A program made the translations under genes and the position numbers. Positions 23,390 to 33,277 of a stretch of DNA of 64,000 nt are shown piece after piece. The stretch spans positions 992,001-1,056,000 of the forward strand of contig CM031559.1 in the NCBI GenBank assembly GCA_018466975.1, read 5' to 3'. Below the pieces are notes generated by a model. The model saw nothing but the letters and a program-made list of their open reading frames with translations, made no database searches and was not told the DNA's origin. Position 1 is the first letter of the stretch. Every line of letters starts with the position of its first letter. The DNA is from Sparassis latifolia. Its lineage: Eukaryota > Basidiomycota > Agaricomycetes > Polyporales > Sparassidaceae.

Positions 23390-25491
23390 ATGACGATGGA
23401 CTGGAACCGTCCTGGCGAGTATTTCCTCCGTGGAAAGATGGCAGACCTCCTCCCTCGTGTTCGTTATGTTCCAGCTCAGGAAGCAAATGCCAACGCACAC
23501 CCGCCCAAAACTGTGGAATGGGAGAAATCAGATCTCGTAGACGTTTCGCTGGAAGACCAGGACTCGAGGTGCTCCTTATGTTTAGAAGACTTTCGGCCGC
23601 CCAGGCGAAGGTCCTCACGAAACCCAGAAGTGTCGGAGAGCGCATCCGCGGAAGTGCTCACGCAGTTCCCGTGCGGACACGTTTTCCACGTACGTTCGTT
23701 GGAATTTTGCTTTTGAGCGCCTGAACTTGACGTATTCGTGCAGTGCAGTTGTGCGGACAAGTGGATGCGCGAGAACTCGACATGTTCTTTGTGCAGTAAG
23801 GACATCTATCCCCCTGAAGGTATCCAAGAGGGTAGCGACTGGTCTGCGCTGTTCAGCCTCTTTCGGGAGCAGGACGGCCATCTGCGAAGGGTCGTGGATG
23901 TCGATCTCTTGCATGCTGCTCAGCTTCCATGGTGCGAGTGGCCGTCCTCTTTCGCTCTTTTTTTCTGGTTCTTGCGTACTGATTAACTTACATCTTGTGC
24001 AGGAGTGTAGGCATCTGGGCCTACCTCTGTTTCTCTGCGGATGACAAGTATCTCGCGGTGGGATGCTACTCGCACTCAATTCGTGTCCTGGATACAGAGA
24101 CAGTGTCAGAGATACGGTACGACCGATGTTTCTTGATATCTACGACTGATGGACATTCAAATGTGCAGTCTTCTCGAAGATGTTGGGTTTTCCGCCTTCT
24201 GCTTCAGCACAGATGGCCAGCTTCTCGTTACAGGAGATATTCACGGGATTATAAATGTGAGTGAGCGTGTCTGGCGCTTCAGTGTTATCAGCCCGAACTC
24301 AACTCCACTTCTAGATTTGGGATGCACAAGCTGCGGACCAACCGTCGAAACGTTCTCTACTCGGACATCAGGACAAGGTGACGGAACTCGACATATCGGA
24401 GGACGGCCGACTGCTCGTGTCCGTGTCCAAGGACCAGACCCTGCGCGTCTGGGAGACGCACACCGGGAACGTCGTGCAAATCGGTATGTTTAGCCGTATA
24501 TCGTGCCGTTGCTACTGAACGCGATCGTCCGCGCGCGCGCAAGTGCAACCCGGCTCCCGCCCGATCGCCGTCCGTTTTACGCCGGACGGCGCCTCGATCA
24601 AGACGGGGCTGAACGACGGGTCGGTCAAGTTCTGGCATGTCGGAACGGGCGCATTGTTGGAGCGCCTGGGGGGGATCGGCGCATTTGTGGACATCTTACT
24701 CGTGCTCGGCGGCAACAGCGTGCTTGTCGGCCAAGATGGCACACTGAGCTTCTGGGACGTGGGTCCGACAACGAGCCCCACGAGTCCGATGAGCCCCACA
24801 AGTCTGATGCACCCACGAGAAGCCGGCATCGGCGAAAGCGCACAGGGAAATCCGAGCCCTGCCTCGTCTCAGACCGAGGACGACGACGAGGAGTTGCAAC
24901 AGATGAGCAGCTACACCAACCACACGGTGGGTACACCCGCAGGGAAGTTGGCGGAGGACCGCTGATGGATCGCATGTGCAGGGTGTGGTGTGGTCCACCG
25001 CTATGTGGAAGGTCGGGCCGTGGGTCGCTTCCGGCGACGAGAACGGCGAGCTGCACGTCTGGAACGTCCACACGGCGGAGCTGCAGTGTCTCATACGGGA
25101 CCGCAACGAGCACAAAGGTACGTGACCGCGCACCTGTTCCGGATGAGAGGGTGACGATGGGCACGTCTAGTGAGAGCGCTCGGCTTCAGTCCGAAAGGGA
25201 CGCTGCTCGGTGCGTGCGATGCAGACGGGTGCGTCCGCATATGTGCGTGCCTCGTGAAACTGAGAGTCGGTGCCACTCGTCGCTCAGTTGTTGTGCGATT
25301 TAGGGAAATTCGCCGTAGCGGAACAGCAGCCTGCGGTACCGCAACCTCCTGCGAACACCTCAGCCGCGACACCGCCCGCACCGCGGACGCCGATGGCGCG
25401 GCCTACAGAGGGCACCCGACCGTTCTTGCCAGTGCAGGATTCGCCTTCGCAGGCAAAGTGGGTCTTGCCTCTACGCAGTCCGGCTGTGTAA
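23390..25491 (+). CDS. RING-H2 / WD40 fusion protein, tandem copy 4
   Basis: The start is ATG at 23390, or at 23396 in the same frame. Exon 1 ends at 23689 and exon 2 starts at 23744. The N-terminal motif is KMADLLPRVRYVPAQEA. The RING reads CSLC, PCGHVFH, then CSCADKWMRENSTCSLC. The linker is LFSLFREQDGHLRRVVDVDL. Blades include WAYLCFSADDKYLAVGC, QLLVTGDIHGIIN, RLLVSVSKDQTLRVWETHTG, SIKTGLNDGSVKFWHVG, NSVLVGQDGTLSFWDVG and WVASGDENGELHVWNVH. A Ser-Pro-Thr stretch (SPTSPMSPTS) interrupts the propeller near 24780. The tail begins KFAVAEQQPA after a joint like that of copies 2 and 3, is Pro/Ala-rich and stops at 25491. The second half is clearly richer in G+C than copies 1-3, suggesting a different history or gene conversion. 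Confidence 0.8.
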
Positions 25492-26708
25492 GCTGATGCG
25501 CATGTTTTGTGCATGTAGGCACGTGGGCTTCATCGGGAGGCTGCGACATCTGTTCCTCTGTCATTCGCCGTCGGCGTATATGGATGAGAAGTGAGCGCTC
25601 ACTTCTCGGGCCAGGCTGATAAAGGTTCACTAGGGCCTTTGTCGGCTGGACCGTTCAGGGCGCGCGTCGCATTTGTTCGTCTTGTACATATTTCGTGTCG
25701 CAACACTTCATTATGGGACGATGTAAGCTGGAGTGGTGGTAATATGAGCATAATTGCGAGACCAAGTACAATAACCCATGGCTCGCCTGCGCTGCTGACT
25801 CCCGAGTGCGGGTCCCGCAATTGTATCGCCCGGTGCCCGAGAACGTGCAGCTGCGTTGAAAATGGTGGCTCAATCGAGCAGATACAGCTCTTGGAATTGA
25901 AGGTAGCACAGAAGAGTATGCATATGCCCTCCATTTTTTCTGGGCACAAAGACACACGTAGCTGCTGAGGCCTTGAGGCCTGCCGTATTGTATACGTTTG
26001 TGTCCAGATGCTCGAAACACCTTCGTCTGCCACTGGCATGATCCTCATTCAAAGCCACTCAGAAATCAGCTCGTAGCAATTTCATGGATGGCAGGATGAG
26101 TCTCAGAGTGTATCCGAGTGTGTCAAAAGCTGTGTGCATCGGACGACTCAGTGGTAGCGCACGTTGACTGCCACAATCTTGCAGCGTATTCGTGACATGA
26201 GTCGGAGGAATATCCTGCGCAAAGAGGTGGTCTACATACTGTGTCATGATCATCACCGAGGTTCAGACTTCTTTGGAGGTAATCGAGCTGTGTGATGTAT
26301 TCAACTTCGCAACTTCGGTATCAAAGAATTAGGCTCATGCGAGGCCAGCACATTGCTATTACGAGTGAACCCTCTCTCTTCGGGAGAGTGTGGCAGCACT
26401 GTATTTGCTAGAGACTGATGCACAATTTGAGGCTGCTGCAGACAGTGTCATATAACATAATTCCAAGAAGGGATTATGGACACCAAAACATAGTATTAAT
26501 GGCACCAAATCAAGTGGTCAGATGATGGGTCAAATTTGTGGTGGCTTGACAGCAGTGCACCAGAGATGGTAACATTGAGGTTCTCCATCCCCACAGGGCA
26601 ACATCTTGCAGTGGGTGATCACTTCTGAGGGAGTTGTGCATATGGCCCCGAGGCAGACAGCATTGGAGGAGTGAAAGTACTGTGTCTGGCACATGTTGTG
26701 TCGGAACT
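25492..26708. other. Gap between the RING-WD40 array and the repeat island
   Basis: No gene was recognised. A perfect 22-bp palindrome lies near its start (listed separately). From about 26300 the sequence becomes A+T-richer, and minus-strand frames near 26728-26510 look like repeat DNA rather than a gene. Confidence 0.35.
25586..25607. repeat. Perfect 22-bp palindrome
   Basis: GAGAAGTGAGC is followed directly by its reverse complement GCTCACTTCTC, with no spacer. It lies about 95 bases after the stop of RING-WD40 copy 4. Whether it acts as a protein site or is part of the 3' UTR is unknown. Confidence 0.8.
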
Positions 26709-26938
26709 GAATCACATTGTAATGTCATGCTTTTTTCTTAAGTCACGTTAAATTCACATTGTGATGACAAGGAAATTTTAGTCTGAATTCCGGTCAGAAA
26801 GACGCTATGATGGGAAAAAATAAGTTTAAATGCCTCAATGCATTTGTGACAAAAACGTGACTGTCACAAAATGTCACAAATGCATTAAGGCATTTTAACG
26901 TGACTTAAGAAAAAAGCGTGACATTTACAATGTGATTC
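26709..26938. mobile_element. 230-bp MITE-like element with nested inverted repeats
   Basis: Outer arms of about 44 bases (26709-26752 and about 26894-26938) are reverse complements with a couple of differences; the left begins GAATCACATTGTAATGTCAT and the right ends AATGTGATTC. Inner arms 26828-26851 and 26872-26895 are 24 bases with one mismatch (AAATGCCTCAATGCATTTGT and its complement). The whole could fold into a double hairpin. There is no coding capacity. A clear target-site duplication was not seen; GGAA appears near both ends. Confidence 0.75.
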
Positions 26939-27128
26939 GGAAATTCCAACATGAAGGCTTGATTTCTATGAAAGGAAGGGGATCACAGTGCGTGGGGTAT
27001 TCACCGGGAGATTCTGCACCATATGTGCTTGGTTTTTCAGGATGGCATAACCTGTCTTGTGTGTGAGGGTTGAATAATGCAACATTTGCTTCATACTCTT
27101 TCCATTTCTACCCAGACCTCAGGCACTT

Positions 27129-27564
27129 CAAGGCAAGAGGCATGCAAAAATCAAATTCCACACACGAGGTCAGAAAATCCAATTAAGGACTTTTAAGGGT
27201 CCCCCCTGTGGAAATTTCCCATGCCCTATATATGCAAGGTGGCTGCCATAAAGAGAAGTTACAAAAAAGGCTTATATAAGTATGTCACCTGTTTGTTACC
27301 TCTGTGACCCAACATTACACCTACTAAGTGCCCGACTGCAACCCCACCCCTCATCGCTGGCCAAACAGCATTCTCTGATACATGTTGCAAGCTCTCCTCT
27401 GTGATAGGTTTCAACTGTAAGCATGAAACTCATGAGAATAAGCCTTCACTCACATCCTACTAGCAGTTTCTTAGATGAAAATAATTTCTGATTAAGGGCC
27501 TTGGATGCCCCCCCCTCCCCCTACCCTGTGTCTTAGGTTTTGCTGGTGCATGCCTCTTGCTTTG
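27129..27564. mobile_element. TIR-bounded insertion inside the left arm, about 436 bp
   Basis: The ends are inverted repeats of 18 bases with one mismatch: CAAGGCAAGAGGCATGCA at 27129-27146 and TGCATGCCTCTTGCTTTG at 27547-27564. The matching place in the right arm (near 29440) has only a short stretch, so this segment was gained on the left or lost on the right. It has no coding capacity. The left-arm sequence resumes after it. Confidence 0.6.
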
Positions 27565-28130
27565 ATGGAGTTACATGCAACGTCCGTTGGACATTCTTCA
27601 CTTCCTTCAATCTGCCTCTGATGACAAGTGTTAAAGGAGAGGCTGCATGACCAACATGGCTCCTCTGTCTTCACTGCCCAGGTCTTGTGTCCATTTTTAC
27701 TATTGCCTTAAATGTCTCATGACTGCACCATATACCAAAGCTATTCACGACTGAAACAATTTATTCCATAGAGAAGGTGTTAATCAATTTAGCATACCCA
27801 CTGGCCTGCACTTTAGGTTTGTACATTCCAGTGCTGATGTCCACCTGAAGATTAGGACACTTGACTTTTACAAATCTGAACATGGCTTGAACATGAATTC
27901 CTGATTGCAACTGTTGAGGATGCCACTGCATCAGATGGCAGTCATCCTATTGGCTTCATATTAGTGAAACGGCGTGGAGGTGGCATTCCCCGAGTTCTGA
28001 GTCTCATATCCCCTCATCCCCCATTGTTGAATATGGTTCACAAGCCTTAACTTCTAACTCATCTGCCTCTCCATTTGCTGCTGTCCAAATTTTTTCTGGA
28101 TCAGGCACAGCTGCCATTGATGTCTTTTAT

Positions 28131-28676
28131 ATGGCCAAGAACCTCGACACACTATTACAATTTACCAGTCATGCTGGCTCCACAGTAATCTGTATCTTTA
28201 AAAGTTTAGAGAATAACCATGATTCTCTCGCCAGCCTTGTTGCAGCATATATAAAAACACACGCTTGCTATCCCTACTATCGTCTCCCTCAGACGAGTTG
28301 CTACTGGTTCGCAGGAGTTGTCTATAAGCTGTTGACAAACACAATGATTGAATTCAGTCCAGGCCAGGATCCTGAAGTTGTTCCTGTGCCTGGCGACATG
28401 AAACTTCAAGTGGTTGCAGATGCTGTTCCGCGAGCTGAGGACCAGAATGGCTATGATGGTATCATGAACTATCAGGTCATCTCCCCCACTTGCATCTTCT
28501 TAGATGATAGTGAAAGAGATGACCTTACAGTTTATAATACTGCCATGTCCATTTCGCCCTTGGCCCATGAAACAGTGTCAGCAATAACCTGGAGTTCAAT
28601 GTTGCCAGGCACAGAAACAACTTTGAGATCCTCACCTGAACTGAATTCAATCACAGTGTTTGTCAATAGCTTGTAG
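28131..28676 (+). CDS. Repeat-borne ORF, left arm (SCYWF protein)
   Basis: The open frame from ATG at 28131 reads MAKNLDTLLQFTSHAGSTVI, then YRLPQTSCYWFAGVVYKLLT. It is closely related to the minus-strand frame in the right arm. Its last third crosses the centre and runs antisense through the other arm, so the true end is probably near 28470. An upstream exon may lie near 27790-27970, where the reading of the other arm has a good match but the frame here is broken. Function is unknown. Confidence 0.4.
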   Translation: MAKNLDTLLQFTSHAGSTVICIFKSLENNHDSLASLVAAYIKTHACYPYYRLPQTSCYWFAGVVYKLLTNTMIEFSPGQDPEVVPVPGDMKLQVVADAVPRAEDQNGYDGIMNYQVISPTCIFLDDSERDDLTVYNTAMSISPLAHETVSAITWSSMLPGTETTLRSSPELNSITVFVNSL

Positions 28677-29370
28677 ACAATATCTGTGAACCAGTAGCAG
28701 CTAGAGTGAGGGAGGCGATAGTGAAGACAGTGAGCATGTGTTTCTATGTATGCTTCAACAAGGGTGGCAAGCAAATTACAGTCATTCTCTGAACTTCCAG
28801 AGACACAGATTACCACAGGGCCAGCATGACTGGTAAATTGAAACAACATATCGAGGTCCTTGGCCATAGAAAAGACATCAATGGCAGCTGTGGCCAGTCT
28901 GGAGAGAATTTGGATGGCAGCAAATGGAGAGGAGGATGAGTCAGTAGTCAATGCTTGTGAACCACATTCAACAATGGGGGATGAAGGGATATGAGACCCA
29001 GAACTCAGGAAACAGTCACCTGCATGCCATTCACTAAAATGAACCCAATAGGAAGACTGCCATCTGGTGCAGTGGCATCCACAACAGTTGCAACAAGAAA
29101 TTCATGTTCAAAGTCATGTTCAGATTTGCAAAAGTCAAGTGTCCTAATCTTCAAGTGGACATCAGCACCGGAATGTACAAACCTGAAGCGCAGGCCTGTG
29201 GGTATGCTAAATTGATTGACACCTTCTCCATGGAATGAATTGTTCCAGTTGTGAATGGCTTTGGTAGATGGTGCAGTCATGAGACATTTAAGGCGATAGT
29301 AGGCATGGACACGAACCTGGGCAGTGAAGATGGAGGAGCCATGTTGGGTGGGCTGCCTCTTCTTCAACAC
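28532..29370 (-). CDS. Repeat-borne gene, right arm (SCYWF protein)
   Basis: Two open segments lie in the same direction: 29370-29005 (HNWNNSFHGEGVNQFSIPTG and GFILVNGMQ) and about 28951-28532 (AAIDVFSMAKDLDMLFQFTS and LPHSSCYWFTDIVYKLLTNT, ending EMDMAVL). A donor-like GTGACTG follows GMQ near 29025, but a clean acceptor phase was not found. The text is well formed over about 230 residues, so this arm keeps more of the gene than the left one. I recognise it only as a type of multi-copy unknown protein; no function is assigned. Confidence 0.42.
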
Positions 29371-29640
29371 TTGTCATCTGAGGCAGATTGAAGGAAATGA
29401 ACATCCAACGGACATTGTGTGACTCCGAGCCGATGCAGACCTTGAAGCACCTGAGGTCTGGGTAGAAATGAAAAAGTGTGAAGCAAATGTTGGGTTATTG
29501 GACACTCACACATGAGAAAGGCTATGCTAACCCATGGTCATCCCGAGGAACCAAGCACACACGGTGCAGCATCACCCACTGAATACCCCGTGCGCTGTGA
29601 TCCTCTTCCTTCGATAGAGATCGTTCAACATCTGCCAGCG

Positions 29641-30347
29641 AGCCACAGTTACAGGAATGAGCAAGGCACAGCCAGGAAGGAGAACGGTACATGTGGGAAC
29701 TTGAAGAGGGCGAGGGCCGTGAGTAGGGATATCCGAGGCACGAAGGTTGAAGCAGAGTGGCTATCAACTGGCTTTGGGAGACTAGGTCCATCTGGTGTGC
29801 CGGCTGCACTCAGTCGCTCCAGCACGGGCAAGCGAGCGGTGTGCGTCCTTCCTCCAACTTTAGATCGTATCGATGTTTACTGATGTCGCCTTGGTTCTCA
29901 AATACCAGGTAGTTGCCTCGTTCTGGCATCACCTTCGTGCGGACAGCTCACCATTCGGTCGCCATCTTCGAGTCTACGCAGGCGTGATGCCACGCTCATC
30001 TGCTCTTCGTAACTGCGTATTCATCCGATGGTCTTTTCTTGTCTCCTATGCTACTTTTGCCGATATCGTCTGATCTACTTTTGCCCGCGTCGCAGTAGCT
30101 ACGTGCTTTTTTGATCTCGCATTCATGTACTCGACTCCTGTACTGCGTGCTGTACCCGCCCGTTCAAATATAACATCGTCGTCCGAACCCGCCGCTGCGA
30201 TACCGGTCATGCATTCGGTTCATTTTGGGGAGCGTGGATAAAATTTTCGTATCTGTGAGCGTGAGCGGGGGTGATAAACAAATGCGAGCACAACACTCGG
30301 GACAAGGTACAATGAGCCGTGTATAACGTCCTTCCAATGCCTTCCCC
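29641..30347. other. Gap after the inverted duplication
   Basis: About 700 bases with no supported gene. Short plus-strand frames (29873-30073) have no features. It includes the 3' flank of the next minus-strand gene. Confidence 0.35.
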
Positions 30348-31606
30348 TCATCGCCCGCATCGACTGCCTCCGCCCGAGCGCGCGACGGGCCCCGCACCGG
30401 CGCCGGGCCCGAACCCGAACCCGAGTGCGCGCAGGGCGTCGAACACGGCCTGGTGGGGCGCGGGCTCGATCGAGTCGACCGTGTGGGTCTGCACGAGGCC
30501 GCTGAGGGGCGAGAACGCGTACGTCGAGTTCCTGCACCGGAGAGGAGTCAGCTGGGGACGACGGAAAGGGAGAGGGGGACGGGGATGAGAGGACACGCAC
30601 ACTTGCCACCCGCCGGGCGCGCCGCTCACGCGCACGGCGCCGGTGACGCACAGCCCGATGATGAGGCTCTTCTCGCGGATCTTGCGCGGTGCGCTCTGCG
30701 GATCGTCCGCTGCGGGCGGGGCTGTGTGCGAGAACGCGAATGTCAGCATCCGCACCCGAGAAAGGGCAAGGGCGCACCAGGGGGGCCGTGCACGCGCGCG
30801 CCGCGGAGCTCGACGTGGAGGTCGGTGTAGAGCGCGTTGAGGGTGTGCCGGACGAAGACGGAGGAGGCGAGGTACAGCGGGAGGCCTGCGAGGCGTGCGC
30901 GTTAGCGGTAAGAGAGATGGCGCGGGGGCGACGCACCCTCGATGTGGAGCGTCCGGGGGAAGGGCGCGGGGAGGGGGACGACGGGGGTGTACGCGAGGCG
31001 GATGCGCGGGCTGTAGATCCCTACGTCGGAGGCGGGGGAGGTGACGAGCCCCGTGCGGAAGAAGTCGGGGAGCGTGCGGTGCAGGACGTCGATCGCCCGG
31101 CCTGAGGGGCTGGCGTAGCATCAGAAGCCTCGCCGGCACTGAGGACGGACACGCGCAGCGGCGGGGCACCACGTACCTGTGCGCAGCTCCCACTCTGCGT
31201 CCGAGACCGCGTCCGGCTCCGGCGGCGGTGGAGGTTCCTCTTTCTCGGGCGGCGGCGGGTGCTGGTCGTGTGCGGAGGCTGAGTGCGCGGACGGGGAATC
31301 GGGCTGCTTTGGCTGCTCCTGCTCTGCATCCTCCTTCGCGCGCGGGGCAGCGGCCGCAAAGCGCACTGGGCGCAACAGCTGGGCGAGGAGCGCTGTGCGC
31401 ACGTCGGGTGTGAGGAGCTGGTGCGGGGCGAGCAGCGAGTCCAGGAGCGGGTCCAGGAGGTGCGGGCTTCGGTGAGGGGGCAGGTGCGGGCGGTGGGCGG
31501 TGGAGGGCGGGAGCGCGATGAGGCTGCGGTGGGACACAGATGCGAACCTGTGCGGTCTTTGCGCTCGCGGGCGTGCGTGTACGCGGGGACTTCGGAGGGC
31601 GTGCAT
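30348..31606 (-). CDS. NTF2-like / DUF2358-type protein (C6orf136-like), probably mitochondrial
   Basis: The ATG at 31606 gives MHALRSPRVHARPRAQRPHR, an Arg-rich start without acids that fits a targeting peptide. The first exon continues through a Pro/Glu-rich stretch to ELRTG and splices (GTACGT donor near 31156) to RAIDVLHRTLPDFFRTGLVT. Then come YSPRIRLAYTPVVPLPAPFP, an intron, LPLYLASSVFVRHTLNALYT, an intron, SLIIGLCVTGAVRVSGAPGG, an intron, and NSTYAFSPLSGLVQTHTVDS plus IEPAPHQAVFDALR. This order, and especially the ending, resembles the DUF2358/C6orf136 group, which has an NTF2-like fold and no established reaction. G+C is very high and the sequence is rich in repeats of simple codons, so some exon edges are uncertain. 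Confidence 0.58.
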
Positions 31607-32143
31607 TACGCGCGTCGATGAGCGGGCTGAGAGGAGTACTTTAGGGATGGACGCGTGGACGGCTCGGCGCGCCCAGTGACGTCACACCACAAGGTCTCAT
31701 TCTCGGTCCTCGCACAGAACAAATTTAAGATGCAAAGGATCCTCAGGATCCATGCCATGCGTGAATTCGTGCATGCACAGTAACGAAGGGACAATACGCA
31801 GTACGAAGCGGCTATGTACGCAGGACTAACCGACCGGCCAATAAACAACTAACGGTCAACGGCAGCAACAAGAAAGAACTTCCAATTCCGCGGAGGGGAC
31901 CACGCGAGCGGGGTATACAGGCCAAGAAGGGATGCAAAGTGCAAGAACGCGAACGTAACAAGGGGAAAAAAGTAGTGGCAGCGGAAAGGGGGGACAGCAC
32001 GCAGAGCAGACGGTGCGCGCTGGGTACTACGAAAGGGCGCGGAGCCAGAGAGACCTGCACCCGGGCTGCGCGGCGCATGAGCGGCATCCAAACACCAAAC
32101 AAACAAAGTCTGCTCCTCCAGGCGTGCGTCGCGCGGGCAGCGC
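31607..32143. other. Gap between the NTF2-like gene and the LysM gene
   Basis: The stretch contains the promoter of the NTF2-like gene and the 3' region of the LysM gene. No further gene is supported. Confidence 0.4.
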
Positions 32144-32900
32144 TCAGAGCTCGTCGCAGTATGGCAAGTTCGAGTCGTCGCCGTCGCCGTCGTCCGTGCC
32201 ATCGTCACTGCCGTCGTCGCTCGGGCTTGGCGACGGCGCCGGAGTAGTGGCGGCGGGCGCCGCGGTCGGCGTAGCAGAGGCGGGAGTCGCCGTGGCCGGG
32301 ATGGTCGTGGGCACCACCGACCCCGAGGGCGGGGGAACGACCGTCTCCGTGCCGGCGACACAGAGCACCTGCGCGGAGAATCAACACCGTGGGACAGTGG
32401 GAAAAGAGCGGGGCGCGCACCTCGCCGACGTAGAGGTTGTCGCACGCGGCGTCGATCTGCGGGTTGTTCTCGTACAACACCGTGGTGTTGATCGAGTACG
32501 CGGTGGAGATCGCAGCGCAGTCGTCGCCGAGCTTGACGACGTACGTCGTGTTGCAGTCCTCGCCTTGGTACCCGAGGCAGAGCACCTCGCCGGCGTACAG
32601 GTTGTCGCACGTCGCGTCGATGGACGGGTTGGACGCCGCCAGCTGGTACCTGCGGCAGAGTCAGCGGTGATCGCAGAGATGGGGATGATGGGACACACGT
32701 GGAGACGTTGTTGGCGGCAGAGATGCTGTTGCAGATGTCGCCCGCCTGAACGGTGTACGAGCGGTCGCAGGTCTGCGCGAACGCGGCTGCGAGAGTCACA
32801 ACATGAGCAGGGCTGGTAATAACACTACTACAGCTGCAGACTCACAGCTGGCGAGGAAGGGGAGGGCAGCGAGGGCAAGGACGGCTGCGGTAGAGAACAT
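32144..32900 (-). CDS. Secreted protein with two LysM domains (LysM-effector type)
   Basis: Exons 32900-32846, 32786-32699, 32649-32421 and 32368-32144 give 198 residues. The first 23 or so form a signal peptide (MFSTAAVLALAALPFLASSA). LysM 1 starts CDRSYTVQAGDICNSISAAN and continues ASNPSIDATCDNLYAGEVLC. LysM 2 starts CNTTYVVKLGDDCAAISTAY and continues ENNPQIDAACDNLYVGEVLC. A Pro/Thr/Ala linker and an acidic end (DDGSDDGTDDGDGDD, then NLPYCDEL) follow. There are no membrane segments, GPI signal or catalytic domain. LysM domains bind chitin oligomers or related glycans. Fungal proteins of this build protect hyphae or mask chitin from hosts; in a saprotroph the role may be directed at bacteria or other fungi. 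All four exon phases agree, so the model is firm. Confidence 0.88.
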
Positions 32901-33268
32901 GGTTACGGCGTGGAGGGGGGCGGTATGTAATTAACAATCGGGCTTGCGCGTGCAGGAACGGTAAGGAGTGTGTGTGCAGAAGGAGAGACGTGCAAGGCGC
33001 AAGGTCGTCGAGGTGGACGTGGACGTCGATGAGGAGAAAAAATAACGGCGCCTGCGAGCGGGCTGTACCCCCTTTGACTCTCACGCTCACGTTCCCTTGA
33101 CGATGTCATCGGCACGTGCGTCGTCGTCCGTTCACCTTTGTCAGAAAGACTCGCACTTCTTGACGAGTTTGTAGACCCCGTTACCGCCACCAGCGGTTCT
33201 CTGCGCAGAATTGGGAAGAGTAGAGGCGAGCTCGGACGGAAGAAGACATATGCTCCATTTTTAGAAAC
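32901..33268. promoter_or_regulatory. Upstream region of the LysM gene
   Basis: 368 bases between the LysM start and the TIR element. No coding content. The TIR element therefore sits about 0.4 kb upstream of this gene and could affect its expression; that is inference. Confidence 0.35.
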
Positions 33269-33277
33269 CGTACTTGG

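Larger units (their letters stand above)
26945..29640. mobile_element. Large inverted duplication (palindromic repeat) of about 1.1-kb arms
   Basis: The left arm (about 26945-28480) and the right arm (about 29640-28530, read on the minus strand) are diverged reverse complements. Matched landmarks are GGATCACAGTGCGTGGGG with its counterpart near 29600, ATTTCTACCCAGACCTCAGG near 27110 and its counterpart near 29455, ATGGCTCCTC near 27655 and near 29334, and TTTACCAGTCATGCTGG at 28160 and its counterpart near 28830. The centre is only about 50-70 bases. The left arm is longer by an insertion at 27129-27564. Both arms carry related open frames. Identity looks like 70-80 percent by eye, so the duplication is not recent. 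It may be two copies of a repeat inserted in opposite directions. Confidence 0.72.

Noticed and set aside
23302..23724. Plus-strand frame overlapping the first exon of copy 4
   Set aside because: It is out of frame with the conserved RING motif and ends in the intron.
24503..25303. Long plus-strand open frame of 266 codons overlapping RING-WD40 copy 4
   Set aside because: It is an Arg/Thr-rich frame created by high G+C. The WD40 exons read in another frame through the same bases with good introns.
30220..31193. Long minus-strand frames rich in Arg/Pro over the NTF2-like gene
   Set aside because: They are alternative frames of a G+C-rich gene; the frame with NTF2-like text and good splice sites was preferred.
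31849..32819. Long frames on both strands over the LysM gene (268 and 316 codons)
   Set aside because: They run through the introns and break the LysM domains. The four-exon LysM model is in phase throughout.
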